Notes: a model not told the origin generated them from the letters alone. A stretch of DNA of 64,000 bases from Actinoplanes sp. NBC_00393 (GCF_036053395.1 NZ_CP107942.1:648501-712500); one strand, 5' to 3'; shown: positions 23,820 to 33,564, counted from the stretch's first letter. Made by a program: numbers and translations.

Positions 23820-26486
23820 ATGCGAAGGTCCCCCGCCGGCGCGCTGGTCGCCGCCCTGCTGACCGCGGCCGCGGCGGTCGCCGTGGTGGCCGGTCCGGGC
23901 GCCGCCACCGCGGCCGCCGCCGAGCCGTACACCTGGAAGAACGTGCGGATCGACGGCGGTGGTTTCGTCCCGGGCATCGTCTTCAACCCGGGCGAGAAGA
24001 ACCTGATCTACGCGCGCACCGACATCGGCGGCGCCTACCGCTGGAACCAGACGGCCCAGTCCTGGACACCCTTGCTGGACTGGGTGGGACAGGACGACTG
24101 GGGCCACAACGGCGTGCTGAGCATCGCGCCCGACCCGGTCGCCACCGACCGGGTCTACGCCGCGGTCGGCATGTACACCAACAGCTGGGACCCGAACAAC
24201 GGCGCCATCCTGCGCTCGACGGACAAGGGAAACACCTGGCAGCGGACCGCGCTGCCGTTCAAGGTCGGCGGCAACATGCCCGGGCGCGGCATGGGGGAGC
24301 GCCTCGCGGTCGACCCGCGCAACAACCGGAACGTCTATTTCGCCGCCGAGGGCGGAAACGGGCTCTGGCGCAGCACCGACTACGGCGTCACGTGGGGCAA
24401 GGTGTCCCAATTCCCGAACGCCGGCAACTACGTCCAGGACCCGTCGGACACGAACGGTTACCTCAGCCAGAACCAAGGACTCACCTGGGTCACCTTCGAC
24501 TCCGCTTCGCCGGCGATCTACGTCGGCGTGGCGGACAAGGAGAACCCGGTCTACCGGTCGCTCGACTCCGGGGCCACGTGGGAGCGGATCCCGGGCCAGC
24601 CGACCGGTTATCTCGCGCACAAGGGCGTCGTGCAGGGCAGGTACCTGTTCATCGCGACCAGTGACACCGGAGGCCCGTACGACGGGACGGCCGGGCAGGT
24701 CGCGCGGCTGGACACCACGACCGGCACCTGGACCGACATCTCGCCGACCCCGGTCGCCGACCGGTACTACGGCTACTCCGGCCTGACGGTCGACGCGCAG
24801 AAGCCGGGCACACTGATGGTCGCCACCCAGATCTCCTGGTTCCCGGACGCGATCTTCTTCCGCAGCACCGACTACGGCGCCACCTGGACCCGGATCTGGG
24901 ACTGGAACGGCTACCCGAGCCGTACCAAGCGATACACCATGGACATCTCGGCGAACCCGTGGCTGGACTTCAACGGCAACCCGACACCGCCGGAGGAGGC
25001 CCCGAAGCTCGGCTGGATGAACGAGTCCCTCGCGATCGACCCGTTCAACTCCGACCGCCTGTTCTACGGCACCGGCGCCACCGTCTACGGCACCACCCAG
25101 CTGACCAACTGGGACCGCAACACCACGTTCACCATCAAGCCGTTCGCCAAGGGCCTGGAGGAGACCGCGGTCCAGGACCTGGCCAGCCCACCGACCGGCG
25201 CGCCGCTGGTCAGCGCCCTCTTCGACGTCGGCGGCTTCTACCACGCCGATCTGGACACGGTGCCGGCGAGCTACCACGACAGCCCGAACCTGGGCAGCAA
25301 CACCGGCCTCGACTTCGCCGAGCTCAACCCGCAGTTCTTCGTGCGGGTCGGCAACAACTCGGCGGCTCCGCACATCGGCATCTCCAACGACGGCGGCAAG
25401 AACTGGTACCAGGGGCAACAGCCGTCCGGGGTCACCGGCGGCGGCACCGTGGCGGTCGGCGCCGACGCGAACGCGGTGGTCTGGTCGCCGGCCGGCACCG
25501 GCGTGCACTACTCGACCACGCGGGGCAGCTCGTGGACCGCTTCGACCGGGATCCCGGCCGGGGCCAAGGTGGAGTCGGACCGGGTCAACCCCAAGACCTT
25601 CTATGCGTACGCCGCGGGCAAGTTCTACACGAGCACGGACGGTGGGGCGACCTTCGCGGAGTCGGCTGCTGCCATGCCGGCGACCGGACGCGTCAACCTG
25701 CGTGCGGTGCCCGGCGCGCCGGGTGAGGTGTGGCTCGCGGGGGAGACCGGTCTGCTGCGCTCCACCGACTCCGGGACGACCTTCACCGCGGTCAGCGGCG
25801 TGAGCAAGGGCATCAACGTCGCCTTCGGCAGGGCCGCGCCGGGCGCGACCCGCCCGGCGATCTTCCTGGTGGGCACGGTCGACGGGACGGCCGGGGTCTA
25901 CCGGTCCGACGACACCGGAGCGAGCTGGGTACGGATAAACGACGACCAGCATCAGTACGGCAACGCGGGCGACGCCCTCGCCGGTGACCCGCGGATCTGG
26001 GGCCGGGTGTACCTGGGCACCAACGGCCGCGGAATCCTCTACGCCGATCGCGCCGGCGGCCCGGTCTCCCCGTCGCCCTCGGCCAGTTCCTCCTCAGCTT
26101 CTCCGTCGCCGTCGGTCTCGCCGTCGGTCTCGCCGTCGGTCTCCGTCTCACCGAGCCCTTCTCCTTCCACGGGCACTGCGTCCTGCACCGCCATCTACAA
26201 GGTGACCGGTCAGTGGGGCGGCGGCTTCCAGGGCGAGGTGACCGTCAAGAACACCGGCACGGCCGCCACCACCGCCTGGAAGGTCACCTGGGCCTACACC
26301 GGCGGCCAGGCCGTCACCCAGAGCTGGGGCGGCACCGCCACCCAGTCCGGCGCGAACGTGAGCGTCGTCAACGCCGGGTACAACGGCGCGCTGTCGTCCG
26401 GGGCATCCACGACCTTCGGATTCCTCGGCAGCAACACCGGCACCACCAACCCCGTTCCGTCCCCGATCACCTGTTCCACCACCTGA
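23820..26486 (+). CDS. GH74 xyloglucanase with C-terminal CBM2
   Basis: The product has 888 residues. A signal peptide ends near AATAAAAEP. Two seven-bladed propellers carry repeated RSTDxGxTW blades (RSTDKGNTW, RSTDYGVTW, RSLDSGATW, RSTDYGATW), the mark of GH74. The catalytic Asp pair is expected at Asp68 (RTDIGGAYRW) and Asp469 (FDVGGFYH), matching the family spacing. A Ser/Pro/Val linker leads to a CBM2 (about 790-888) with bounding Cys. It cleaves xyloglucan outside the cell. ATG 23820 has GGAAGG upstream, so the ATG at 23805 is less likely. It is first in a GH74, GH48, LPMO row behind a CebR box. Confidence 0.93.
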   Translation: MRRSPAGALVAALLTAAAAVAVVAGPGAATAAAAEPYTWKNVRIDGGGFVPGIVFNPGEKNLIYARTDIGGAYRWNQTAQSWTPLLDWVGQDDWGHNGVLSIAPDPVATDRVYAAVGMYTNSWDPNNGAILRSTDKGNTWQRTALPFKVGGNMPGRGMGERLAVDPRNNRNVYFAAEGGNGLWRSTDYGVTWGKVSQFPNAGNYVQDPSDTNGYLSQNQGLTWVTFDSASPAIYVGVADKENPVYRSLDSGATWERIPGQPTGYLAHKGVVQGRYLFIATSDTGGPYDGTAGQVARLDTTTGTWTDISPTPVADRYYGYSGLTVDAQKPGTLMVATQISWFPDAIFFRSTDYGATWTRIWDWNGYPSRTKRYTMDISANPWLDFNGNPTPPEEAPKLGWMNESLAIDPFNSDRLFYGTGATVYGTTQLTNWDRNTTFTIKPFAKGLEETAVQDLASPPTGAPLVSALFDVGGFYHADLDTVPASYHDSPNLGSNTGLDFAELNPQFFVRVGNNSAAPHIGISNDGGKNWYQGQQPSGVTGGGTVAVGADANAVVWSPAGTGVHYSTTRGSSWTASTGIPAGAKVESDRVNPKTFYAYAAGKFYTSTDGGATFAESAAAMPATGRVNLRAVPGAPGEVWLAGETGLLRSTDSGTTFTAVSGVSKGINVAFGRAAPGATRPAIFLVGTVDGTAGVYRSDDTGASWVRINDDQHQYGNAGDALAGDPRIWGRVYLGTNGRGILYADRAGGPVSPSPSASSSSASPSPSVSPSVSPSVSVSPSPSPSTGTASCTAIYKVTGQWGGGFQGEVTVKNTGTAATTAWKVTWAYTGGQAVTQSWGGTATQSGANVSVVNAGYNGALSSGASTTFGFLGSNTGTTNPVPSPITCSTT

Positions 26487-26556
26487 GCACCACCCCGTCC
26501 CCGCGGGCCGGGCCGGCGATGCGCTGAGCGTCGCCGGTCCGGCGGAGAGGAACACC

Positions 26557-29475
26557 GTGAGACCATTCCGTCAACGCCTGCGACGCAGGCTGGCCCTCAC
26601 CGGCGTCGCCGTCCTCGGCGCCGGCGCGGTCCTGGCAGCCGGCGCCCCGGCCTACGCCGCGGCCGGCTGCACCGTCGTGTACAAGGTGCAGAGCCAATGG
26701 CCCGGCGGCTTCACCGGCGACATCCAGATCAAGAACACCGGTGACCCGCTGACCAGCTGGAAGCTGGAGTTCGACTTCCCGGACGCCGGCCAGAAGGCCG
26801 GCCAGGGCTGGAGCGGCGTCTACAGCCAGAGCGGCCAGCACGTCACCGTGGCCAACGCCGCCTGGAACGGCAATCTGGGCACCAACGCCAGCGTCGGCAC
26901 CGGCTTCAACGGCACGTTCGGCTCGGCCAACCCGGTGCCGACCGCGTTCACGCTGAACGGGACGGCCTGCAACCAGACGGCGAACGTGCCGACCGTGCAG
27001 ATCACCAGCCCGGCCGCGAACACCCGGTTCACCGCACCGGCGTCCATCCCGATCGCGGCGACCGCGGCGGCGGCCAGTGGGCAGACGATCAGCCGGGTCG
27101 AGTTCTACCACGACGGTCTGCTGCTGGGCAGCGACACCACCGCCCCGTACGCGTACACCTGGGACGGCGTCCCCGCGCAGTCCGCGGCCTACCACCTCCA
27201 GGCCGTGGCCTACGACGGCGCCGGGCTGAAGAGCAGCACGGCCGACGTGCCGGTCTTCGTCGACGCGGCGACCACCCCGTCGGTCGTCGCCAGCGCCACC
27301 TCGCTGGCCCTCGCGGCCGGCAAGAGCGGCCAGTGGCAGCTGAAGCTGAGCAAGGCGCCGACGGCGAACGTCAGCGTCGCGGTCGCCCGCACCGCCGGGA
27401 CCACGGCGGTCACCGCCACCCCGGCCACGCTCACCTTCACCCCGTCGAACTGGAACACCGCGCAGAACGTGTCGGTCGCGGCGGCCACCTCGGCCACCGT
27501 CGGCTCCACCGCCACGATCGCGGCCACCGCGACCGGGCACACCGCGGCCCAGCTCGGTGTCACGATCATCGAAGAGGGCTCGGTCGACGCCCGGTTCACC
27601 CAGCTCTACAACGACCTGAAGAACCCGGCCAACGGGTACTTCAGCCCGGAGGGCGTGCCGTACCACTCGATCGAGACGCTGATCAACGAGGCGCCCGACC
27701 ACGGCCACGAGACCACCAGTGAGGCGTTCAGCTACTGGCTCTGGCTGGAGGCCGAGCACGGCCAGATCACCGGTGAGTGGGCGCCGTTCAACAGCGCCTG
27801 GGCGACGATGGAGAAGTACATCATCCCGTCGCACGCCGACCAGCCGACCAACGCCAACTACAACGCGCAGAAGCCGGCGACGTACGCGGCCGAGTACCCG
27901 CAGCCGTCGCAGTACCCGTCGCAGCTGGACTCGTCGGTCTCGGTGGGCACTGACCCGCTCGCGGCCGAGCTGAAGGCGGCGTACGGCACCGACGACATCT
28001 ACGGCATGCACTGGCTGCTGGACGTCGACAACACGTACGGCTTCGGGCACTGCGGTGACGGGACCACCCGGGTCACGTACATCAACACGTTCCAGCGCGG
28101 CCCGCAGGAGTCGGTGTTCGAGACCGTGCCGCAGCCGTCCTGCGACACCTTCGCGCACGGCGGCCCGAACGGCTTCCTCGACCTGTTCACCAAGGACGCC
28201 TCGTACGCCAAGCAGTGGAAGTACACCAACGCCCCGGACGCCGACGCGCGTGCGGTGCAGGTGGCGTACTGGGCGCACCAGTGGGCCACCGAGCAGGGCA
28301 AGGCGTCGCAGATCTCCGACGCGGTGGCCAAGGCCGCCAAGATGGGTGACTACCTGCGGTACTCGTTCTACGACAAGTACTTCAAGCAGCCCGGTTGCGC
28401 GTCCACCTCGTGCCCCGCGGGCACCGGTAAGAACGCGTCGAGCAACCTGATGTCCTGGTACTACGCCTGGGGCGGCGCGTACGACACCAGCGCCGGCTGG
28501 GCGTGGCGGATCGGCTCCAGCACCAGCCACTTCGGCTACCAGAACCCGATGGCGGCGTACATCCTGTCCAACGTCAGCGCGTTCACCCCGAAGTCGCCGA
28601 CCGCGAAGGCGGACTGGCAGGCCAGCCTGGACCGGCAGCTCGAGTTCTACCAGTGGCTGCAGTCCGCCGACGGCGCCATCGCCGGCGGCGCGACGAACAG
28701 CTGGAACGGCAACTACTCGGCGCGGCCGGCCGGCACGCCGACCTTCTACGGTCTCGCGTACGTGGAAGCCCCGGTCTACGCCGACCCGCCGTCCAACCGC
28801 TGGTTCGGCATGCAGACCTGGTCGCTGGAACGGCTCGCCGAGCTGTACTACGTGACCGGGAACGCCAAGGCCAAGGCGGTGCTCGACAAGTGGGTGCCGT
28901 GGGCGCTGGCGAACACCACCATCGAGGCGGACAGCTTCTCCATCCCCGCCGAGATGGAGTGGTCGGGCGCTCCGGCCACGTGGAACCCGTCCAGCCCGCA
29001 GCCGAACACCAACCTGCGCGTCCGGGTCACCGCCCACGGTCAGGACCTGGGCATCGCGGGCTCGTTCGCCAAGCTGCTCACCTACTACGCCGCGAAGTCC
29101 GGCAACGCGCAGGCGAAGACGGCGGCCAAGGGGCTGCTCGACGCGATCTGGGCGTACAAGGACGACAAGGGCGTCTCGGTGACCGAGACCCGGGCCGACT
29201 ACAACCGGATGGACGACGCCTACAACGCCTCCACGGGCCAGGGCATCTACATCCCGCAGGGCTGGCGCGGCGAGATGCCGAACGGCGACGTCATCCAGCC
29301 GGGCGTGTCGTTCCTCGACATCCGCTCCTTCTACCGCAGCGACCCGGAGTTCCCGAAGGTCGACGCGTACCTGAAGGGCGGACCCGCGCCCACGTTCAAC
29401 TATCACCGGTTCTGGGCCCAGGTCGACGTCGCCACCGGCTACGCCGACTACGCCCGGCTCTTCCCCCAGGGGTGA
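26557..29475 (+). CDS. GH48 reducing-end cellobiohydrolase with N-terminal CBM2
   Basis: The product has 972 residues. In order: signal peptide (ends near APAYAAAG), CBM2 (about 32-138, Cys-bounded, WPGGF), a bacterial Ig-like domain (about 143-235, VEFYHDGLLLGSDTTAPY), a second beta-sandwich (about 240-342), then the GH48 catalytic domain from about 345 to the end. The proposed general acid lies in the HGHETTSEAF segment (Glu389 in TSEA). GH48 enzymes act processively from reducing ends and are key exocellulases. GTG 26557 has GGAGAGG upstream. The gap to GH74 is 70 nt and to the LPMO 4 nt, consistent with one CebR-controlled operon. Confidence 0.95.
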   Translation: MRPFRQRLRRRLALTGVAVLGAGAVLAAGAPAYAAAGCTVVYKVQSQWPGGFTGDIQIKNTGDPLTSWKLEFDFPDAGQKAGQGWSGVYSQSGQHVTVANAAWNGNLGTNASVGTGFNGTFGSANPVPTAFTLNGTACNQTANVPTVQITSPAANTRFTAPASIPIAATAAAASGQTISRVEFYHDGLLLGSDTTAPYAYTWDGVPAQSAAYHLQAVAYDGAGLKSSTADVPVFVDAATTPSVVASATSLALAAGKSGQWQLKLSKAPTANVSVAVARTAGTTAVTATPATLTFTPSNWNTAQNVSVAAATSATVGSTATIAATATGHTAAQLGVTIIEEGSVDARFTQLYNDLKNPANGYFSPEGVPYHSIETLINEAPDHGHETTSEAFSYWLWLEAEHGQITGEWAPFNSAWATMEKYIIPSHADQPTNANYNAQKPATYAAEYPQPSQYPSQLDSSVSVGTDPLAAELKAAYGTDDIYGMHWLLDVDNTYGFGHCGDGTTRVTYINTFQRGPQESVFETVPQPSCDTFAHGGPNGFLDLFTKDASYAKQWKYTNAPDADARAVQVAYWAHQWATEQGKASQISDAVAKAAKMGDYLRYSFYDKYFKQPGCASTSCPAGTGKNASSNLMSWYYAWGGAYDTSAGWAWRIGSSTSHFGYQNPMAAYILSNVSAFTPKSPTAKADWQASLDRQLEFYQWLQSADGAIAGGATNSWNGNYSARPAGTPTFYGLAYVEAPVYADPPSNRWFGMQTWSLERLAELYYVTGNAKAKAVLDKWVPWALANTTIEADSFSIPAEMEWSGAPATWNPSSPQPNTNLRVRVTAHGQDLGIAGSFAKLLTYYAAKSGNAQAKTAAKGLLDAIWAYKDDKGVSVTETRADYNRMDDAYNASTGQGIYIPQGWRGEMPNGDVIQPGVSFLDIRSFYRSDPEFPKVDAYLKGGPAPTFNYHRFWAQVDVATGYADYARLFPQG

Positions 29476-29479
29476 TCAG

Positions 29480-30607
29480 ATGAGATTCGTACGCATGGCT
29501 GCCGTGGCCCTGTTCGCTGCGGCAGCCGGGATCCTGGCACTACCCAGCTCGCCCGCTCAGGCGCACGGCGCCATCCAGGTGCCGGGTAGCCGTACCTGGT
29601 TCTGCTACCAGGACGGGCGCAACCCGCAGACCGGCGCCATCGAGCCCAAGAACGCGGCCTGTGCCGCGGCGGTGGCGCAGAGCGGCGTGAACTCGCTCTA
29701 CAACTGGTTCGCCGTGCTCCGCTCGGACGGCGCCGGGCGGGTCAACGGATTCCTCCCGGACGGCACGCTGTGCAGCGGGGGGACCGGTGGGCCGTACAAC
29801 TTCACCGGGTTCAACCTGGCCCGCAACGACTGGCCGACGACCCACCTGACGGCCGGCGCGAACATCAATGTCAAGTACAACAACTGGGCCAAGCACCCCG
29901 GCACGTTCTACCTGTACATCACGAAGGACGGGTACGACCCGACCAAGCCGCTGAAGTGGAGCGACCTGGAGCCGACCCCGTTCGACCAGGTCACCAACCC
30001 GCCGGCCAACGGCGGGCCGGGCACCGACGACGGCCACTACTACTGGACCGGCCGGCTGCCCGCCGGCAAGACCGGCAAGCACCTGATCTACTCGGTCTGG
30101 TCCCGCTCGGACAGCACGGAGACCTTCTACGGCTGCTCGGACGTGGTCTTCGACGGCGGCAACGGTGAGGTCACCGGGATCGGCAACGGCGGCACCCAGT
30201 CACCCAGCCCGAGCACCCCGGCCAGCCCGAGCCCGTCCAACCCGCAGCCGTCCAGCCCGAGCCCGTCCAACCCGGGCCCTTCGCCCTCGCACCCGAACCC
30301 GGGTACCGGGGGCTGCAGCGCGATGTACTCGATCACGTCCGCCTGGTCGGGCGGGTTCCAGGGTGAGGTGATGGTCCACGCCGGCTCCACGCCGGTGAAC
30401 GGCTGGAACGTCTCCTGGACCTTCCCCGGCAGCCAGACCCTGGCCCAGGCCTGGAGCGGCAAGGCGACCGCCAGCGGCTCGCTCGTCACGGTGACGAACG
30501 AGTCGTGGAACGCCTCGGTCCCGGCGAACGGTCATGTCACGTTCGGGTTCCTCGCCTCCGGGGCGACGGCGCCGCAAGTCAACAACCTGACCTGCACAAC
30601 TGCCTGA
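29480..30607 (+). CDS. AA10 lytic polysaccharide monooxygenase with C-terminal CBM2
   Basis: The product has 375 residues. A signal peptide of 28 residues ends AQA, leaving His29 as mature N-terminus, which is required for the copper histidine brace. The second brace His is probably His139 in NNWAKHPGTF. The AA10 domain runs to about 225, then a Pro/Ser/Asn linker and a CBM2 (about 275-375). The sequence resembles cellulose-active C1/C4 AA10 enzymes of Streptomyces more than chitin-active ones, an inference from the YNNWA-HPG segment and the CBM2. ATG 29480 is 4 nt after the GH48 stop and its ribosome site overlaps that stop, so co-translation is expected. Confidence 0.94.
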   Translation: MRFVRMAAVALFAAAAGILALPSSPAQAHGAIQVPGSRTWFCYQDGRNPQTGAIEPKNAACAAAVAQSGVNSLYNWFAVLRSDGAGRVNGFLPDGTLCSGGTGGPYNFTGFNLARNDWPTTHLTAGANINVKYNNWAKHPGTFYLYITKDGYDPTKPLKWSDLEPTPFDQVTNPPANGGPGTDDGHYYWTGRLPAGKTGKHLIYSVWSRSDSTETFYGCSDVVFDGGNGEVTGIGNGGTQSPSPSTPASPSPSNPQPSSPSPSNPGPSPSHPNPGTGGCSAMYSITSAWSGGFQGEVMVHAGSTPVNGWNVSWTFPGSQTLAQAWSGKATASGSLVTVTNESWNASVPANGHVTFGFLASGATAPQVNNLTCTTA

Positions 30608-30632
30608 CCTTCGGGTATTGATCACCGGCTCT

Positions 30633-30660
30633 CGGTGGTGCGACAACCGTCACACCACCG
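30633..30660 (+). terminator. Possible terminator of the cellulase operon
   Basis: CGGTGGTG (30633-30640) pairs with CACCACCG (30653-30660) around a 12-nt loop. The loop is long and there is no clear T-tract, so support is modest. Confidence 0.4.
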
Positions 30661-30747
30661 GGGGCCGGTACGCCTTTCAGCGGCTTGACGGCGCGAGCGG
30701 CCGTTCCTTAATTTGTCGCCATAAAGCGAAATAACTTTCTCATCGGT

Positions 30748-32202
30748 ATGGCGGGGAGCGGGGGCGTACCCGGGCCGGGCAGCTGGGCTGCCCTCGGCCG
30801 GGCCACCTCCCGGCGAGCCCTGCTGCTCGGCGGTGCCGGCACTGTCCTGCTGGCCGCCACACCCGGCGCCGCCGGTCAGCGCAACCCGGTCCGCGAAGCG
30901 CCGACCCGGGTCGCGACCTGGGCGACCGCGCCGACCGCGGTCAAACCCGGCCAGGTGATCACGGTGGCGAACCAGACGATACGGCAGGTCGTCCACCTCA
31001 GCGTCGGCGGAGACCGGCCCTGCGTCACCCTGACCAACACGTTCGGCACCAGCGCGGTACGCATCGCCACCGCCCGGATCGCGCTGCGGCGGGGGACCTT
31101 CGACAGCGTCGCGACCGTCCCGGGCACCGGACGGCAGTTGACCTTCGGTGGGCGTACCGAGGCTGTTCTCCCGGCCGGCGGCACCCTGACCAGCGACCCC
31201 GCCGACCTGATCCTGCCGCCCGGCGGCGACCTGGTGATCAGCCTGTACCTGCCGGAGCCGGCCCCGATCGGCACGGTCAGCCCGCAGTCCTTCCAGTCCA
31301 CGCTGATCGGCGACGGCGACATGACCTTCGCCACCGAGCCGTTCGCGGGCTCGTGGGTCGGCCGCTACCTGCTGCTCTCCGGGGTCACCGTGCGGGCCAG
31401 CCGCTCGGCCGCGTCGATCGCCGCGCTCGGTGACTCGATCACCGTGGGCGTGCGGACCCAGCTCAACACCAACCACCGCTGGACCGACCTGCTCGCCACC
31501 CGGCTGCGCCTGCACGATCCGGACCGCGACGATCCGGGCATCAACGACGTACGCTTCACCGGCGCGGAGACCGGCGCGGAGACCGTCGCCGGGTCCGGTG
31601 CGGGGTCCGGCTCCGTCCCGGCGGGCCGGCTCGCGCAGCACGGCCAGGTCCGCAAGCCGGGCCTGCTCCGGCAGCGGGGCGTGCTGAACCTCGGGCTCAG
31701 CGGCAACCGTCTGCTCGTCGGGTTCGAGCAGCCCACCGGGCGCTCCGGGGAACGCGCGCACGCCGGGCCGTCCGCGGTCCGCCGCCTCGAACGTGACGTG
31801 CTGGAGCAGTCCGGGGTGCGCTACCTGATCACGCTGATCGGGGTGAACGACCTCGGCCAGACGCCGGGCACCACCGCTGAGGACCTGATCGCCGGGCACC
31901 GGGAGATCATCAGTCGCGGCCGCCGCGCCGGGTTGCGCGTCTACGGCGGCACCCTCCTGCCGTTCGGCGGGGCCCGCAGCACGTACGACAACGCGCGCAA
32001 CCGGGTTGAGCGCGAGCGGTTCAACACCTGGATGCGGACCTCGGGCGAGTACGACGCGGTGATCGACTTCGACGCGGCGATCCGCGACCCGCGGGACCCG
32101 CGGCGGATGCTCGCGGCCTACGACTGCGGTGACCACCTGCACCCGAACGACGCCGGCATGGGAGCGCTGGCCGCGGCAGTGCCGCTGGCACTCTTCGCCT
32201 GA
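30748..32202 (+). CDS. Tat-exported GDSL/SGNH hydrolase
   Basis: The product has 484 residues. A twin-arginine signal (TSRRALLLGGAG, about 21-32) precedes an N-terminal beta domain (about 50-215). The SGNH catalytic domain then shows block I ALGDSITVG with nucleophile Ser230, block III GVND, and the catalytic DHLHPND with Asp462 and His465. Such proteins are secreted esterases acting on acylated glycans or lipids. There is no CBM and no CebR box, so membership of the cellulase regulon is not shown. Tat targeting suggests folding or metal loading before export. No strong ribosome site precedes ATG 30748. Confidence 0.85.
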   Translation: MAGSGGVPGPGSWAALGRATSRRALLLGGAGTVLLAATPGAAGQRNPVREAPTRVATWATAPTAVKPGQVITVANQTIRQVVHLSVGGDRPCVTLTNTFGTSAVRIATARIALRRGTFDSVATVPGTGRQLTFGGRTEAVLPAGGTLTSDPADLILPPGGDLVISLYLPEPAPIGTVSPQSFQSTLIGDGDMTFATEPFAGSWVGRYLLLSGVTVRASRSAASIAALGDSITVGVRTQLNTNHRWTDLLATRLRLHDPDRDDPGINDVRFTGAETGAETVAGSGAGSGSVPAGRLAQHGQVRKPGLLRQRGVLNLGLSGNRLLVGFEQPTGRSGERAHAGPSAVRRLERDVLEQSGVRYLITLIGVNDLGQTPGTTAEDLIAGHREIISRGRRAGLRVYGGTLLPFGGARSTYDNARNRVERERFNTWMRTSGEYDAVIDFDAAIRDPRDPRRMLAAYDCGDHLHPNDAGMGALAAAVPLALFA

Positions 32203-32243
32203 CCACACCCCCGGAGCCAGGTGAGTTCCACCGGCCGACGTGA

Positions 32244-32279
32244 GCGCTGTCTCAGCTGATGATCAGCGGGTGACAGCGC
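32244..32279 (+). terminator. Nested hairpin after the GDSL gene
   Basis: GCGCTGTC (32244-32251) pairs with GACAGCGC (32272-32279), and inside it GCTGA-TGA-TCAGC (32255-32267) forms a second stem. The element shares its left core GTGAGCGCTG and GACAGCGCC with the first unit of the 63-bp array at 17706-17739. Confidence 0.65.
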
Positions 32280-32429
32280 CAACGCGCGGCTGAGGCCGCT
32301 GTTTCGGCCTCTTCGATCACTCAGCCGCCCGGCAGCGCTGTCTGCCGGGCGATGGGACAGCATGACCGCGCGGCCGGGTGATCAACCGTGCCCGAAACGC
32401 GGCGTCAGCCGCGCGCTGGCGACGTCACG

Positions 32430-33150
32430 TCCACTCCCGGCACCGCCGGTCAAACCGAGCAGCGGAGCCGCCGGCAGTGCGAGCCGCCGGCAGTGCAGGG
32501 TCCGCCGGGCCGGAAAGCACGCCTGAGCGGCGGCCGGACAGCGCGAGCCGCCGCCCACGCCCGCCTGATCCGCGAAGCGGGCCTGAGCCACCCGCGAAGC
32601 GTGCCTGAGCGGCGGCCGGACTGCGCGAGCCGCCACCCACGCCCGCCTGATCCGCGAAGCGTGCCTGAGCGGCGGCCGGACTGCGCGAGCCGCCGCCCAC
32701 GCCCGCCTCACCCGCGAAGCGGGCCTGAGCCACCCGCGAAGCGTGCCTGAGCGGCGGCCGGACTGCGCGAGCCGCCGCCCACGCCCGCCTGATCCGCGAA
32801 GCGGGCCTGAGCGGCGGCCGGACTGCGCGAGCCGCCGCCCACGCCTGCCTGATCCGCGAAGCGGGCCTGAGCGGCGGCCGGACTGCGCGAGCCGCCGCCC
32901 ACGCCTGCCTGATCCGCGAAGCGTGCCTGAGTGGCGGCTGGGCAGTGCGAGCCGCCGGCGGGGCGGGTTTCCCGGGTGGGTAGGCGTGGCTGAGTGGCGG
33001 CTGGGCAGTGCGAGCCGCCGGCGGGGCGGGTTTCCCGGCTGGGAAAGCGTGGCTGAGTGGCGGCTGGGCAGTGCGAGCCGCCACCCACGCACGCTTCACC
33101 GCCCCCTGGAAGCATGCCTGAGCGGCGGCTGGGCAGTGCGAGCCGCCAGC
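32430..33150. repeat. 60-bp tandem repeat array with 22-bp insertions
   Basis: GCCTGAGCGG or close variants start at 32521, 32603, 32663, 32745, 32805, 32865 and 32925. The spacing is 60 bp, except two of 82 bp where an extra 22-bp block (CCTGAGCCACCCGCGAAGCG and two more bases) is inserted. From 32925 a second variant of about 62-66 bp (TGAGTGGCGGCTGGGCAG) continues. Each unit holds the inverted repeat GGCGGC...GCCGCC. Both strands stay open in several frames, giving false Arg/Pro-rich proteins. Confidence 0.9.
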
Positions 33151-33545
33151 AGAGCGGGTTTCCCGGGGCAGGACCCAGGCGTGGTCCTGGGCCATCAGGA
33201 AGGACCCGCCACCGCGGCTGGTGGCCGGGCGAGATGCGAGACGGGCCGGCCTGCGTGACAAGTGATCGAGTGGGAGCGAAGCCAGGCGGACGGCCCCGGA
33301 ACAAGCGGACGGCCGGGCGATCTTGAGCCTGGGAGCGGGCCGGCCGGACTGGATTGAGCTTGAGCGGGAGCGAGGCTGGCCGGATTTAGGCCGGAGCGGG
33401 ATTGATTGGCGCGAGGACGGGGAACGTGGGTCCGGGGCGCCGGGAACGACCATCGGCCGCCCCCGGCATCGCCCCCCATGGACGCTGTGGCGCCCACGAA
33501 TCCCCGTGGTGCTCGTGGACGCCGGACCATGTTGCCGACAACGGT
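33151..33545. other. Gene-free region upstream of the AfsR-type regulator
   Basis: Degenerate repeats of GGGAGCG, GGCCGG and CCGGA(C/T)TGGAT run to about 33430. No gene is supported. Confidence 0.5.
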
Positions 33546-33564
33546 TTGCAAAACGATTGCATCG
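33546..33564. promoter_or_regulatory. 11-bp-spaced TTGCA direct repeats (SARP-type site candidate)
   Basis: TTGCA occurs at 33546-33550 and 33557-33561, 11 bp apart. The second copy sits inside CGAT-TGC-ATCG (33554-33564). SARP regulators bind direct repeats with this 11-bp period, so the adjacent AfsR-type gene could control itself. Confidence 0.4.

Noticed and set aside
23622..29406. Minus-strand frames of 776 and 979 codons opposite GH74 and GH48
   Set aside because: Antisense shadows of the cellulases, with Val/Arg/Gly/Asp composition and no domains.
32382..33453. Arg/Pro/Ala-repeat frames on both strands and a possible CRISPR-like look
   Set aside because: Units are contiguous 60-bp tandem repeats without unique spacers, and no cas genes are present, so it is neither a gene nor a CRISPR array.
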